Position numbers and translations under genes: made by a program | Shown: piece after piece, positions 1-6,802 of the stretch | Numbering within the stretch: the stretch's first letter is position 1 | Layout of the letters: the number at the start of each line of letters is the position of its first letter | Source of the DNA: Collimonas sp. UBA1456 | GTDB taxonomy: Bacteria > Pseudomonadota > Gammaproteobacteria > Burkholderiales > Burkholderiaceae_D | Direction: 5' to 3' | DNA length: 14,245 nt | NCBI GenBank assembly: GCA_002325825.1 | Contig: DCSW01000077.1 | Span: 1-14,245, forward strand | The notes under the pieces: model-generated | Seen by the model: only the letters and a program-made list of their open reading frames with translations | Told to the model about the DNA's origin: nothing | Databases searched by the model: none

Positions 1-205
1 TTTTGAACCAACGGCTCTCATCTTTCAACTCTTTCACCCGCATCACCACCAACGCATCCATGCCACCTTATTTGCTCCGCCACTTACTTATAAATCGAGG
101 CCAAACTCATCCCATGCTCACGGCAAAGCTCCGGCACTAGCGTGCCGCCTCAACCTGCTTCAATCTGTTTTAACGTCATCTGCATAGAATCCATAAAACG
201 CGTAA
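1..205 (-). mobile_element. Decayed IS3-family transposase OrfA fragment, cut by the window edge
   Basis: Read on the minus strand, this stretch gives pieces of an IS3-type OrfA helix-turn-helix protein in successive frames: RFMDSMQMTLKQIEAG, a TGA stop (152-150), then ELCREHGMSLASIYK. A tandem duplication of TAAG (90-83) shifts the frame and creates a TAA. Dropping one copy restores WRSK, another stop (70-68), then GGMDALVVMRVKELKDE. From memory, intact members of this family read close to RFTDSQIM...LKQAEAG, then PELCREHGMS..ATFYKWRSKYGGMDAS, then a leucine-zipper region. Several stops, a frameshift and substitutions make it non-functional. The fragment continues past position 1, so OrfB and the far end cannot be judged. 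Its upstream boundary near 205 is approximate; no terminal inverted repeat or target duplication is visible. Confidence 0.8.
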
Positions 206-241
206 TATCTATGTATATATTTTCGTTTTCAGCGTTGAGCG

Positions 242-269
242 TTGCGCATTTTTCAGAAAGTTTTAGAAT
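242..269 (+). promoter_or_regulatory. Candidate sigma-70 promoter for clpS-clpA
   Basis: TTGCGC (242-247) and TAGAAT (264-269) are separated by 16 bases, a reasonable vegetative promoter. The expected start of transcription falls at about the A of the clpS ATG (276), which would make the message leaderless; the region just before the ATG also lacks a good Shine-Dalgarno sequence. A second possible -35, TTGAGC, lies at 235-240. This rests on motif matching only, and the region is AT-rich, so chance matches are likely. Confidence 0.3.
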
Positions 270-275
270 AGGTGC

Positions 276-584
276 ATGGTAACCAAGCACGAAGACGGGA
301 CAGTAGAGACGCGGCAGGAGCAGAAGCTCAAGCCGCCTCCCATGTATCAGGTATTTTTGTTGAATGATGACTATACCCCAATGGAATTTGTAGTTGCTAT
401 CCTTCAAGAATATTTCAGCAAGGATCGTGAAGCTGCGACGCAGATAATGCTGAAGGTGCATCGCAACGGCAAAGGTATGTGTGGTATTTACCCCAAAGAT
501 ATTGCATTCACAAGAGTTGAACTAGTATTAACGCATGCACGCGAAGCAGGGCATCCCTTGCAATGCATGACGGAGGAAGCATGA
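276..584 (+). CDS. clpS: ATP-dependent Clp protease adaptor ClpS
   Basis: ClpS is the cytoplasmic adaptor that binds N-degron substrates (N-terminal Leu, Phe, Tyr, Trp) and hands them to ClpA in the ClpAP protease. The 102-residue product has the family length. It carries the NDDYTPMEFV segment (residues 30-39) that supplies Asp and Met residues to the N-degron pocket, and the pocket histidine at His62 in MLKVHRNGKG. The first 20 residues are the expected flexible, charged extension that engages ClpA. The ATG at 276 gives a full-length protein, but its ribosome binding site is poor. The TGA stop overlaps the clpA ATG as ATGA, implying translational coupling and a fixed adaptor-unfoldase operon. 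An IS3 relic lies directly upstream. Identity is secure. Confidence 0.97.
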   Translation: MVTKHEDGTVETRQEQKLKPPPMYQVFLLNDDYTPMEFVVAILQEYFSKDREAATQIMLKVHRNGKGMCGIYPKDIAFTRVELVLTHAREAGHPLQCMTEEA

Positions 585-2884
585 TTGCGCAGGAATTGGA
601 AGTAAGTTTGCACATGGCGTTTGTCGAAGCAAGACAAGCACGGCATGTGTTCATCACAGTTGAACATTTGCTGCTGGCCTTGCTCGACAATCCGTCCGCG
701 GCCGAAGTGCTGCGGGCGTCTGCTGTCAACATTGACGATATGCGCAAGACGCTAACTATCTTCATTTGCGACAATACGCCAATCGTCCCGGGTTTGAATG
801 AGGTTGATACCCAGCCGACCCTCGGTTTTCAGCGCGTGATTCAACGTGCTATCATGCATGTGCAATCGGCTTCCAACTGCAAGAAGGAAGTCACTGGCGC
901 CAACGTTCTGGTGGCAATCTTCGGTGAGAAAGATTCGCACGCAGTGTACTACTTGCACCAGCAAGGTGTGACGCGTCTCGACGTGGTCAACTTCATTTCG
1001 CATGGTGTGCGCAAGGATCAACAGACCGATGCGCAGAAGTCCTCGGAAGACGCCGAAGAAGTGCAGGCCAAAGGTCAAGCCAAGGAAAGTCCGCTCGACC
1101 AGTTCACGCAAAACCTGAACAAGCTGGCGACCGAGGGCAAGATCGATCCGCTGATCGGCCGCGAGTATGAAGTCGAACGCGTGATTCAGACACTATGTCG
1201 CCGCCGTAAGAACAATCCGTTACTGGTCGGCGAAGCCGGCGTCGGCAAGACCGCGATTGCCGAGGGGCTGGCATGGCGCATCACGCAGGGCGAAGCCCCT
1301 AGGGTTCTGCAGGATGCGATCGTGTATTCGCTTGACATGGGCTCGCTGCTGGCTGGCACCAAATATCGCGGCGATTTTGAGCAGCGTCTGAAAGCCGTGC
1401 TAAAGCAATTGAAGGATGATAGTCCACAAGGCATCCTGTTCATCGATGAGATCCATACCATCATCGGCGCCGGCTCGGCGTCGAGCGGTACGCTGGATGC
1501 ATCCAATCTGCTCAAGCCGGCATTGTCGAGCGGACAGTTGAAATGCATCGGCGCCACTACTTACGACGAGTTCCGTGGCGTGTTCGAGAAAGACCATGCA
1601 TTGTCGCGGCGATTCCAGAAGATCGATGTCAACGAACCTACTGTCGAGCAAACCGTGCAGATTTTACGCGGCTTGAAGTCGCGCTTTGAAGAACATCACG
1701 GCGTCAAGTATTCCGCTGCGGCACTGACCAGTGCTGCAGGACTGGCCGCGCGTTTCATCAATGACCGGCATCTGCCGGACAAGGCCATCGATGTCATCGA
1801 CGAAGCGGGCGCGGCACAACGAATCTTGCCGAAGTCGAAACAGAAAAAGACGATCGGTAAAGGCGAGATCGAAGACATCATCGCCAAGATTGCGCGGATT
1901 CCGCCGCAGGCGGTCAACCATGATGAGCGCAGCAAATTGCAAACCATTGATCGCGATTTACGCAATGTCGTGTTCGGCCAGGATCCGGCGATCGATGCGT
2001 TGGCATCGGCGATCAAGATGGCGCGCGCTGGCCTGGGAAAGACAGATCGCCCGATCGGTTCCTTCCTGTTCTCAGGTCCGACCGGGGTGGGCAAGACCGA
2101 GGTGGGCAGGCAGTTGGCGTTCATGATGGGCATCGACCTGATTCGTTTCGATATGTCAGAATACATGGAACGACATGCGGTGAGCCGTTTGATTGGCGCG
2201 CCGCCGGGCTATGTCGGTTTCGATCAGGGCGGTTTATTGACCAAAGCAGTGACCAAGAAGCCGCATGCGGTGTTGCTGCTTGATGAGATCGAAAAAGCGC
2301 ATCCGGATATTTTCAATATCCTGCTACAAGTGATGGATTGCGGCGCATTGACCGACAACAACGGTCGCAAGGCGGATTTCCGCAATCTGATAATCATCAT
2401 GACTACCAATGCGGGCGCGGAAAGCCTGCAAAAGCGTTCGATCGGTTTCACCGAAAAGAAGGAAGCCGGCGACGAGATGGCGGATATCAAGCGTATGTTC
2501 ACGCCTGAGTTCCGTAATCGCATCGATGCCATCATCAGCTTCCGCGCACTGGATGAAAAAGTTATCCTGCGCGTGGTCGACAAGTTCCTGATGCAGTTGG
2601 AAGAACAACTACAGGAGAAGAAAGTCGAAGCGGTCTTTACCGAAAATCTGCGTAAATTTCTGGCATGTAAGGGCTTCGACCCATTGATGGGAGCTCGGCC
2701 GATGTCGCGTCTGATTCAGGACATGATTCGTAAGGCGCTGGCTGACGAATTGTTGTTCGGCAAGCTAGTGACCGGTGGCCGCGTGACTGTTGATCTCGAC
2801 GACAAGGATCAGATCAGACTCGACTTCGCCGAAAGAAATGTTGCCTCGCCATCGGCGCCGGAGGAAACGGTCGAAGTACAGTAA
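581..2884 (+). CDS. clpA: ATP-dependent Clp protease ATP-binding subunit ClpA
   Basis: ClpA is the hexameric AAA+ unfoldase that feeds substrates into ClpP, with ClpS as adaptor. The product is 767 residues (E. coli about 758). In order it shows the Clp N-domain (about 1-140, with TVEHLLLALL), an acidic linker, AAA module 1 with Walker A GEAGVGKT (217-224) and Walker B FIDE (287-290), and AAA module 2 with Walker A GPTGVGKT (499-506) and Walker B LLDE (566-569). IGF at 621-623 is the loop that docks on ClpP (IGL in E. coli), which argues for a true ClpA rather than ClpB. The ATG at 581 is chosen because GGAGG (572-576) lies 4 bases upstream and MIAQELEVSLHMAF matches family N-termini; an in-frame ATG at 563 has no such support. 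clpP is not in the window. Confidence 0.98.
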   Translation: MIAQELEVSLHMAFVEARQARHVFITVEHLLLALLDNPSAAEVLRASAVNIDDMRKTLTIFICDNTPIVPGLNEVDTQPTLGFQRVIQRAIMHVQSASNCKKEVTGANVLVAIFGEKDSHAVYYLHQQGVTRLDVVNFISHGVRKDQQTDAQKSSEDAEEVQAKGQAKESPLDQFTQNLNKLATEGKIDPLIGREYEVERVIQTLCRRRKNNPLLVGEAGVGKTAIAEGLAWRITQGEAPRVLQDAIVYSLDMGSLLAGTKYRGDFEQRLKAVLKQLKDDSPQGILFIDEIHTIIGAGSASSGTLDASNLLKPALSSGQLKCIGATTYDEFRGVFEKDHALSRRFQKIDVNEPTVEQTVQILRGLKSRFEEHHGVKYSAAALTSAAGLAARFINDRHLPDKAIDVIDEAGAAQRILPKSKQKKTIGKGEIEDIIAKIARIPPQAVNHDERSKLQTIDRDLRNVVFGQDPAIDALASAIKMARAGLGKTDRPIGSFLFSGPTGVGKTEVGRQLAFMMGIDLIRFDMSEYMERHAVSRLIGAPPGYVGFDQGGLLTKAVTKKPHAVLLLDEIEKAHPDIFNILLQVMDCGALTDNNGRKADFRNLIIIMTTNAGAESLQKRSIGFTEKKEAGDEMADIKRMFTPEFRNRIDAIISFRALDEKVILRVVDKFLMQLEEQLQEKKVEAVFTENLRKFLACKGFDPLMGARPMSRLIQDMIRKALADELLFGKLVTGGRVTVDLDDKDQIRLDFAERNVASPSAPEETVEVQ

Positions 2885-2910
2885 GCGCTACTGTTATCGT
2901 AGTAAAAAAC

Positions 2911-2948
2911 AAAAATCTTGAATCTATGAAACTGATTCAGGATTTTTT
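2911..2948. terminator. Bidirectional rho-independent terminator between convergent clpA and the dut-side operon
   Basis: A 14-base-pair stem with one G-T pair (arms 2911-2924 and 2934-2947) encloses a 9-base loop. The left arm begins with AAAAATC and the right arm ends in GATTTTTT, so a T-run follows the stem on the plus strand. On the minus strand the stem is followed by GTTTTTT. The hairpin lies 26 bases after the clpA stop and can also end transcription arriving from the lipoprotein gene. Confidence 0.9.
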
Positions 2949-2970
2949 ATATCCCGTGATATGGGGATTT

Positions 2971-3006
2971 GTTATCTACTCGGTATCATTACCGGCAGGT
3001 GATAAC
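2971..3006. other. Nested hairpin just downstream of the M48-like gene
   Basis: An inner perfect 5-base stem CGGTA/TACCG with a TCAT loop (2981-2994) sits inside an outer stem GTTATC (2971-2976) with GATAAC (3001-3006). It lies 18 bases beyond the stop of the minus-strand lipoprotein gene and before the shared terminator. No T-run follows on either strand, so it is not an obvious intrinsic terminator. It could protect the 3' end of the message or be a small dispersed palindrome. Confidence 0.5.
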
Positions 3007-3023
3007 GCGCCACCGGAAAGCAG

Positions 3024-4124
3024 TTAAGGTAAAACCGTACTGCCGCTCGTCTGTTTGGCCAGGATGGCCGACACGGTTTGCTCAATGGCGGCGATGCGAT
3101 ACGTGGTTGCAGGGTGGATCGCGGTATAGCCATTGAGCACGTTGGCTGGGTATTGGTTGGCCAGGCTTTGCCAGAATGCCGAGGCATCGTCGACCTTATA
3201 ACCTGCACGCGCTACCATATACAGGGAGAGCTGGTCGGCGGAGGCATCCAGCTGCTTCGGGTATGGTTTGACGCCGGCGGCACCACTCAATGGCGCGGCA
3301 TCCGGACGCAGGCGAATCAGATTGTCGATGACACCGGAGAGGGTAGCAGTGAGGCGCTGCCGGGCTGGATGAGTCAGCGTATTGTGCGCCATTTCCTTGG
3401 CGATCACGTACGCAAGTTCATCATCGCTACGCACGAATTTTATCATGCCGGCGCTGATCAATACGCGGCGGCCATCGGCATAACTGATTACATTGTCCGT
3501 ATTGCCAAGTTCGATGCCGAATGCGCAAGCCCGGGTTAGCGGCACGTCCAGTGTCTGGTTGCCACCGTTGCGAGCGATCGTTATCTTGATGCTGCTGCGA
3601 CTGTTAACCAATGGGCCGAGCATTAGCGCGGTCTGACGTTCGGCATCGGCACCAATCGGCACCGGTTTGTCTTGAATCGCCACCAGCAGGTCACCGCGCT
3701 GCAGACCTACTTTGGCTGCACCGCCGCCGGTCAGTACGCCGGTTACCTGCAATTGATCTGTCAGTCCGAGCGCGGTGGCGGCTTCGATCAACTCGGCAGT
3801 ATATGAGAATTTCGTCTTGGCTGTGAATCCAAGCAGATTACGTGCATTGTTGCGACACAGGATGGCGTTATTCACCAGCAGTGGGGCTGCGACGTCATAT
3901 AGTCGGTCTTGTAGCGCGAACAAGTTTTTTAGCTCTGATTGCTGCGGTGTTATCGCTGTTGCCGCTGGCTTGGGCGCAGCCACTGCCCTGGCGAGGCTGG
4001 CGGTACTTGTGATGGTGGAAGCTGTTGTTTCTTGTGTAGCGCAGGACGCCAATAATAGCACTGGCAATGTCACTTCGGCGCAACGCTTGACTCCCCGCCA
4101 GCAGGAGCGATGTGTCAATCTCAT
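3024..4124 (-). CDS. PDZ-domain lipoprotein of M48 metalloprotease type with degenerate zinc site
   Basis: With the ATG at 4124 the product has 366 residues. It starts with a basic n-region, a hydrophobic stretch and the lipobox LASC (residues 25-28, lipidated Cys28), so a lipid-anchored envelope protein is predicted. A PDZ-like segment follows (about 125-195; VGLQRGDLLVAIQDKPV), then an M48-type core: ADGRRVLISAGMIKFV, SDDELAYVIAKEMAHN and a C-terminal HPATTYRIAAIE. In active M48 enzymes the core reads HExxH; here it is KEMAH (243-247), so the first zinc histidine is lysine while the catalytic Glu and second His remain. The usual downstream ExxxD ligand appears as DASAD (293-297). It is probably an inactive or altered protease. 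GGAG (4134-4131) lies 6 bases before this ATG; an ATG at 4136 overlapping the dut stop is the alternative start. It ends the dut operon. Confidence 0.8.
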   Translation of the reverse strand: MRLTHRSCWRGVKRCAEVTLPVLLLASCATQETTASTITSTASLARAVAAPKPAATAITPQQSELKNLFALQDRLYDVAAPLLVNNAILCRNNARNLLGFTAKTKFSYTAELIEAATALGLTDQLQVTGVLTGGGAAKVGLQRGDLLVAIQDKPVPIGADAERQTALMLGPLVNSRSSIKITIARNGGNQTLDVPLTRACAFGIELGNTDNVISYADGRRVLISAGMIKFVRSDDELAYVIAKEMAHNTLTHPARQRLTATLSGVIDNLIRLRPDAAPLSGAAGVKPYPKQLDASADQLSLYMVARAGYKVDDASAFWQSLANQYPANVLNGYTAIHPATTYRIAAIEQTVSAILAKQTSGSTVLP

Positions 4125-4135
4125 TAATTTCTCCA

Positions 4136-4585
4136 TCAATGGTTTCCGGTGCTGCCGAAGCCGCCTGCACCGCGTTCGCTGCTCTCGAAATCTTGTACGA
4201 CATTAAAACAGACCCGTGCCACCGGCACGATAATCAGTTGCGCCAGACGTTCCATCGGGTTGAGAATGAATTCGGTTTGGCCACGGTTCCACGTCGACAC
4301 CATCAGCTGACCCTGGTAATCAGAGTCAATCAGACCCACCAGGTTCCCCAGCACGATGCCATGTTTGTGGCCAAGGCCGCTACGCGGCAGGATCATTGCC
4401 ACGTAGGTCGGATCGCCGATGTGAATCGCCAGCCCGGTTGGAATTAGATGGGTTTCACCGGATTTGAGCGTCACAGGCGCGCCCAGGCAGGCGCGCAGGT
4501 CGAGGCCGGCGCTGCCTTCGGTGGCGTAGGCCGGCAATTTATCTTGCATGCGTGGATCGAGAATTTTGACGTCGATAATATTCAT
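4136..4585 (-). CDS. dut: Deoxyuridine 5'-triphosphate nucleotidohydrolase (dUTPase)
   Basis: Dut hydrolyses dUTP to dUMP and pyrophosphate, keeping uracil out of DNA and supplying thymidylate synthesis. The 149-residue product is of the homotrimeric class and has all five motifs: GSAGLDLRA (24-32), PRSGLG (67-72), GNLVGLIDSDYQG (80-92, with the catalytic Asp), ERLAQL (112-117) and the C-terminal glycine-rich lid RGAGGFGSTG (138-147). The ATG at 4585 gives the family N-terminus MNIIDVKILDPRM; a TTG five codons upstream is rejected. No clear Shine-Dalgarno precedes it. Its TGA (4138-4136) overlaps the ATG at 4136 of the next gene, so the lipoprotein gene is probably translationally coupled. 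The coaBC-dut neighbourhood is widespread in proteobacteria, in keeping with linked nucleotide and CoA genes. Confidence 0.97.
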   Translation of the reverse strand: MNIIDVKILDPRMQDKLPAYATEGSAGLDLRACLGAPVTLKSGETHLIPTGLAIHIGDPTYVAMILPRSGLGHKHGIVLGNLVGLIDSDYQGQLMVSTWNRGQTEFILNPMERLAQLIIVPVARVCFNVVQDFESSERGAGGFGSTGNH

Positions 4586-4642
4586 TGAATTTTGCAACAA
4601 TCTATATAAATAAAACTATTCGAGTATGTGTGGCAAATGAAC

Positions 4643-4661
4643 CGCCTGAAAAGCCCAGGCG
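4643..4661. other. Small hairpin in the coaBC-dut gap
   Basis: CGCCTG (4643-4648) and CAGGCG (4656-4661) form a perfect 6-base stem with a 7-base loop in the 160-base gap between coaBC and dut. On the minus strand, the direction of transcription, it is followed by GTTCATTT, a poor T-run, so it could be only a weak terminator or attenuator. Confidence 0.35.
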
Positions 4662-4745
4662 TGTCATAAATTCGTGTCACCAATTCTAATTTTTAGATAC
4701 GGCCTGCCGGCACATAGCCGCTCAGGCATTCAGACCAACTGTCAA

Positions 4746-5951
4746 TTATGCAGCAAGACGTACGGCAATGGCCGCGATCAGCTGTCGCGCCAGTTGTTGC
4801 TTGCCGACGCGAGGTAGCTCAGTATGGCCGTTTGCGTCGAACAACACCAATTGGTTGTCATCCTTGCCAAACGTATCGTGGCCGATATTGCCGACCAACA
4901 GCGGTACTTTTTTTCTGGTGCGTTTGGCTTCGCCGTATTGCAGTAGATTTTCAGATTCAGCAGCAAAGCCGACACAGTATGGTGGTTTTGGCAACGCTGC
5001 AACTGTTGCCAAAATATCGGGATTTTGTTCGAATACCAATTCCGGCACATTGCCGTCGGCACTCTTTTTTAGTTTCTGGCTGCTGGCATTAGCTACGCGC
5101 CAGTCTGTAACCGCGGCCACGGAAACGAATATGTCGGTGCTGCTGTTGGCGCGGAGCTGAGCCATCACGATATCGTGCATCTGCTGCGCGGTCTGGACAT
5201 TGATACGGCATACGCCATATGGCGTGGCAAGTGCGGTTGGCCCAGATACTAGCGTCACGTCAGCGCCTGCTTCGTAGGCAGCACGGGCAACCGCATAGCC
5301 CATTTTTCCAGATGATAAATTAGTGATGCCGCGTACCGGATCGATCCGCTCGAAAGTCGGGCCGGCGGTCACCAGCAGGCGTTTAGCGTTGAGCAGTTTG
5401 GGCTGGAACCAAGCAATTACTTCTTGCAGCAATTGATCGGCTTCGAGCATGCGGCCCATGCCAACTTCGCCGCAGGCTTGTTCTCCTGCCTCGGGGCCGA
5501 GTAGCCGGATGCCGTCCGCCAGCAGCTGCTTGGCGTTACGCTGGGTGGCTGAGTTTTGCCACATCTCGACGTTCATCGCGGGTGCGATCAGCAGCGGCAG
5601 TGTCGCCGGACGTGCCACGCACAGCGTCGACAACAAGTCGTCACAAGAACCGTGCGCTAGCTTTGACATGAAGTTGGTCGAGCAGGGCGCGATGACGATG
5701 GCATCGGCGTCGCGGGTCAGATCGATGTGTGACATGTTGTTGCCGATGCGGGCATCCCATTGATCGGTGAACACTGGCTTTCCGGATAAGCTTTGCATAG
5801 TTACCGGCGTAATGAAATGCGTGGCCGCAGTGGTCATGACTACTTGTACAGAGGCGCCAGCCTTGATCAATGCGCGGGTCAACTCCGCCGCCTTGTGGCA
5901 GGCGATGCTGCCGGTCAATCCAAGTACGATTTTTTTACCAGCGAGATCCAT
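4746..5951 (-). CDS. coaBC: Bifunctional phosphopantothenoylcysteine decarboxylase / phosphopantothenate-cysteine ligase
   Basis: CoaBC (Dfp) makes 4'-phosphopantetheine for CoA: the CoaB half joins 4'-phosphopantothenate and cysteine using CTP, and the FMN-dependent CoaC half decarboxylates the product. The 401 residues contain both. The CoaC part (about 1-185) has the catalytic His75 in MSHIDL, APCSTN (88-93) at the position of the PASANT motif, PAMNVEMW (124-131), and the flap ACGEVGMGRM with Cys160. The CoaB part (about 190-401) has DPVRGITNLSSGKMG with Asn210 (the acyl-cytidylate-contacting Asn of E. coli), AAVTDWRVA and KLKK (from Lys292). The ATG at 5951 is backed by AGGAG (5961-5957) at a 5-base spacing. 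It lies in the lspA-coaBC-dut gene order, separated from lspA by 187 bases with its own possible promoter. Confidence 0.97.
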   Translation of the reverse strand: MDLAGKKIVLGLTGSIACHKAAELTRALIKAGASVQVVMTTAATHFITPVTMQSLSGKPVFTDQWDARIGNNMSHIDLTRDADAIVIAPCSTNFMSKLAHGSCDDLLSTLCVARPATLPLLIAPAMNVEMWQNSATQRNAKQLLADGIRLLGPEAGEQACGEVGMGRMLEADQLLQEVIAWFQPKLLNAKRLLVTAGPTFERIDPVRGITNLSSGKMGYAVARAAYEAGADVTLVSGPTALATPYGVCRINVQTAQQMHDIVMAQLRANSSTDIFVSVAAVTDWRVANASSQKLKKSADGNVPELVFEQNPDILATVAALPKPPYCVGFAAESENLLQYGEAKRTRKKVPLLVGNIGHDTFGKDDNQLVLFDANGHTELPRVGKQQLARQLIAAIAVRLAA

Positions 5952-5977
5952 GTTTACTCCTGGAAGGGGAAGGGCAC

Positions 5978-6018
5978 TTGCTTAATTTTTTGAAAGCAAT
6001 ATTTAACGGAAAGTTAAA
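5978..6018. promoter_or_regulatory. Inverted repeats and candidate promoter in the coaBC leader
   Basis: Two short inverted repeats lie upstream of coaBC: TTGCTT/AAGCAA (5978-5983 and 5994-5999, 10-base spacing) and TTTAAC/GTTAAA (6002-6007 and 6013-6018, 5-base spacing). On the minus strand, a weak TTCACT followed 17 bases later by TTAAAT lies in the same A/T-rich stretch and could be a promoter, with the second repeat covering its spacer and -10. This is motif matching only. Confidence 0.25.
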
Positions 6019-6059
6019 AGAAAAGTGAAAACCAAGAACGCATACATTTGCTAGAGGTC

Positions 6060-6085
6060 GTCATTCCCGAGAATGCTGGGATGAC
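6060..6085. repeat. REP-like palindrome in the lspA-coaBC gap
   Basis: GTCATTCCC (6060-6068) faces GGGATGAC (6078-6085) across 9 bases, an imperfect stem with one extra T. It closely resembles the GTCATTCCCGCGAA...GCGGGAAT type of dispersed extragenic palindrome known from many beta- and gammaproteobacterial genomes. Only one copy of this motif was noticed in the window, so its repeat nature is inferred. Confidence 0.45.
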
Positions 6086-6138
6086 AGGCTGATGCTATGT
6101 TAAAAATGCGAGATCTCATTTAGTAAATTACCAATGAC

Positions 6139-6648
6139 TTATTTAGTGACGCGTCGAAGTTCATCAACAATGAACAATACCGCACCGACGCAGATTGCGC
6201 TATCGGCGACGTTGAACGCCGGCCAATGCCAGTTGTTCATATAGAAATCGAGAAAATCAATGACGTGACCGTAGGCGATACGATCGATCGCATTACCGAT
6301 GGCGCCGCCCAGAATCAATGACAGTGCGCCACAGAACATGCGTTGTCCAGCGTGTCGCTTGAGCAGGAAGATACTGAACAGCGCTGCGCCGATGCCGATA
6401 GCGGTGAACAGATGACGCTGCCAGCCTGATTCACTCGACAGGAAACTGAATGCAGCACCTTTGTTGTAGACCAGCACTAGGTTGAAGAATGATGTTACCG
6501 GATGCCATTCGCCGTAGCTGAACAGACGTACAATCGTGATCTTGGTCAATTGGTCGAGCAGTAATATCAGAGCGGCAATGCCGAGCCATGGCGCCAAGCC
6601 GTATTTGGAAGGGGATGCCGCGACGGAAGAGCGTTTTTTGGTTGCCAT
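6139..6648 (-). CDS. lspA: Lipoprotein signal peptidase (signal peptidase II)
   Basis: LspA is the inner-membrane aspartyl protease that removes the signal peptide from diacylated prolipoproteins. The 169-residue product has four hydrophobic segments (about 21-33, 78-96, 105-121, 148-163). The family boxes are present: LDQLTK (31-36), YNKGAAFSF (61-69), GGAIGNAIDR (114-123) with catalytic Asp122, and FNVADSAI (145-152) with catalytic Asp149. The N-terminus MATKKRSS is a short basic cytoplasmic tail. The ATG at 6648 is the only sensible start but has no Shine-Dalgarno; the leader just before it is very A/T-rich. Upstream in-frame codons to 6714 come from the palindrome region and are not family-like. 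It follows ileS by 154 bases. The substrate class is illustrated by the lipoprotein encoded at the end of the same gene block. Confidence 0.96.
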   Translation of the reverse strand: MATKKRSSVAASPSKYGLAPWLGIAALILLLDQLTKITIVRLFSYGEWHPVTSFFNLVLVYNKGAAFSFLSSESGWQRHLFTAIGIGAALFSIFLLKRHAGQRMFCGALSLILGGAIGNAIDRIAYGHVIDFLDFYMNNWHWPAFNVADSAICVGAVLFIVDELRRVTK

Positions 6649-6691
6649 ATTATTAATATATATTGTATATTGGGTCTCGGAAGTTTTCGTA

Positions 6692-6766
6692 GTGTGGGCA
6701 CTTTGTGCCCACACGTGAATTCATTCTACGCTCACGCCGCTTTCGGCGCTGCGTGGATTGTAATCC
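6692..6766. repeat. Cluster of three palindromes between ileS and lspA
   Basis: Three hairpins stand in a row. The first has a perfect 10-base stem, GTGTGGGCAC (6692-6701) and GTGCCCACAC (6705-6714), around TTT. The second is CGCCG/CGGCG around a 4-base loop (6735-6748). The third is GGATT/AATCC with a 2-base gap (6755-6766). No T-run follows the strong first hairpin on the minus strand, so it is not a classical terminator. It occupies the leader of lspA and could cause partial termination or stabilise mRNA ends. The TGGGCAC...GTGCCCA palindrome resembles dispersed intergenic repeats I recall from other proteobacteria, so it may be a small mobile repeat. Confidence 0.6.
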
Positions 6767-6802
6767 GGTTGCAGCGATCATACCCAGGCATGGCTGCTTG
6801 CT

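Noticed and set aside
6649..6714. N-terminal extension of lspA
   Set aside because: The added codons come from the 6692-6714 hairpin and A/T-rich leader and do not resemble LspA.
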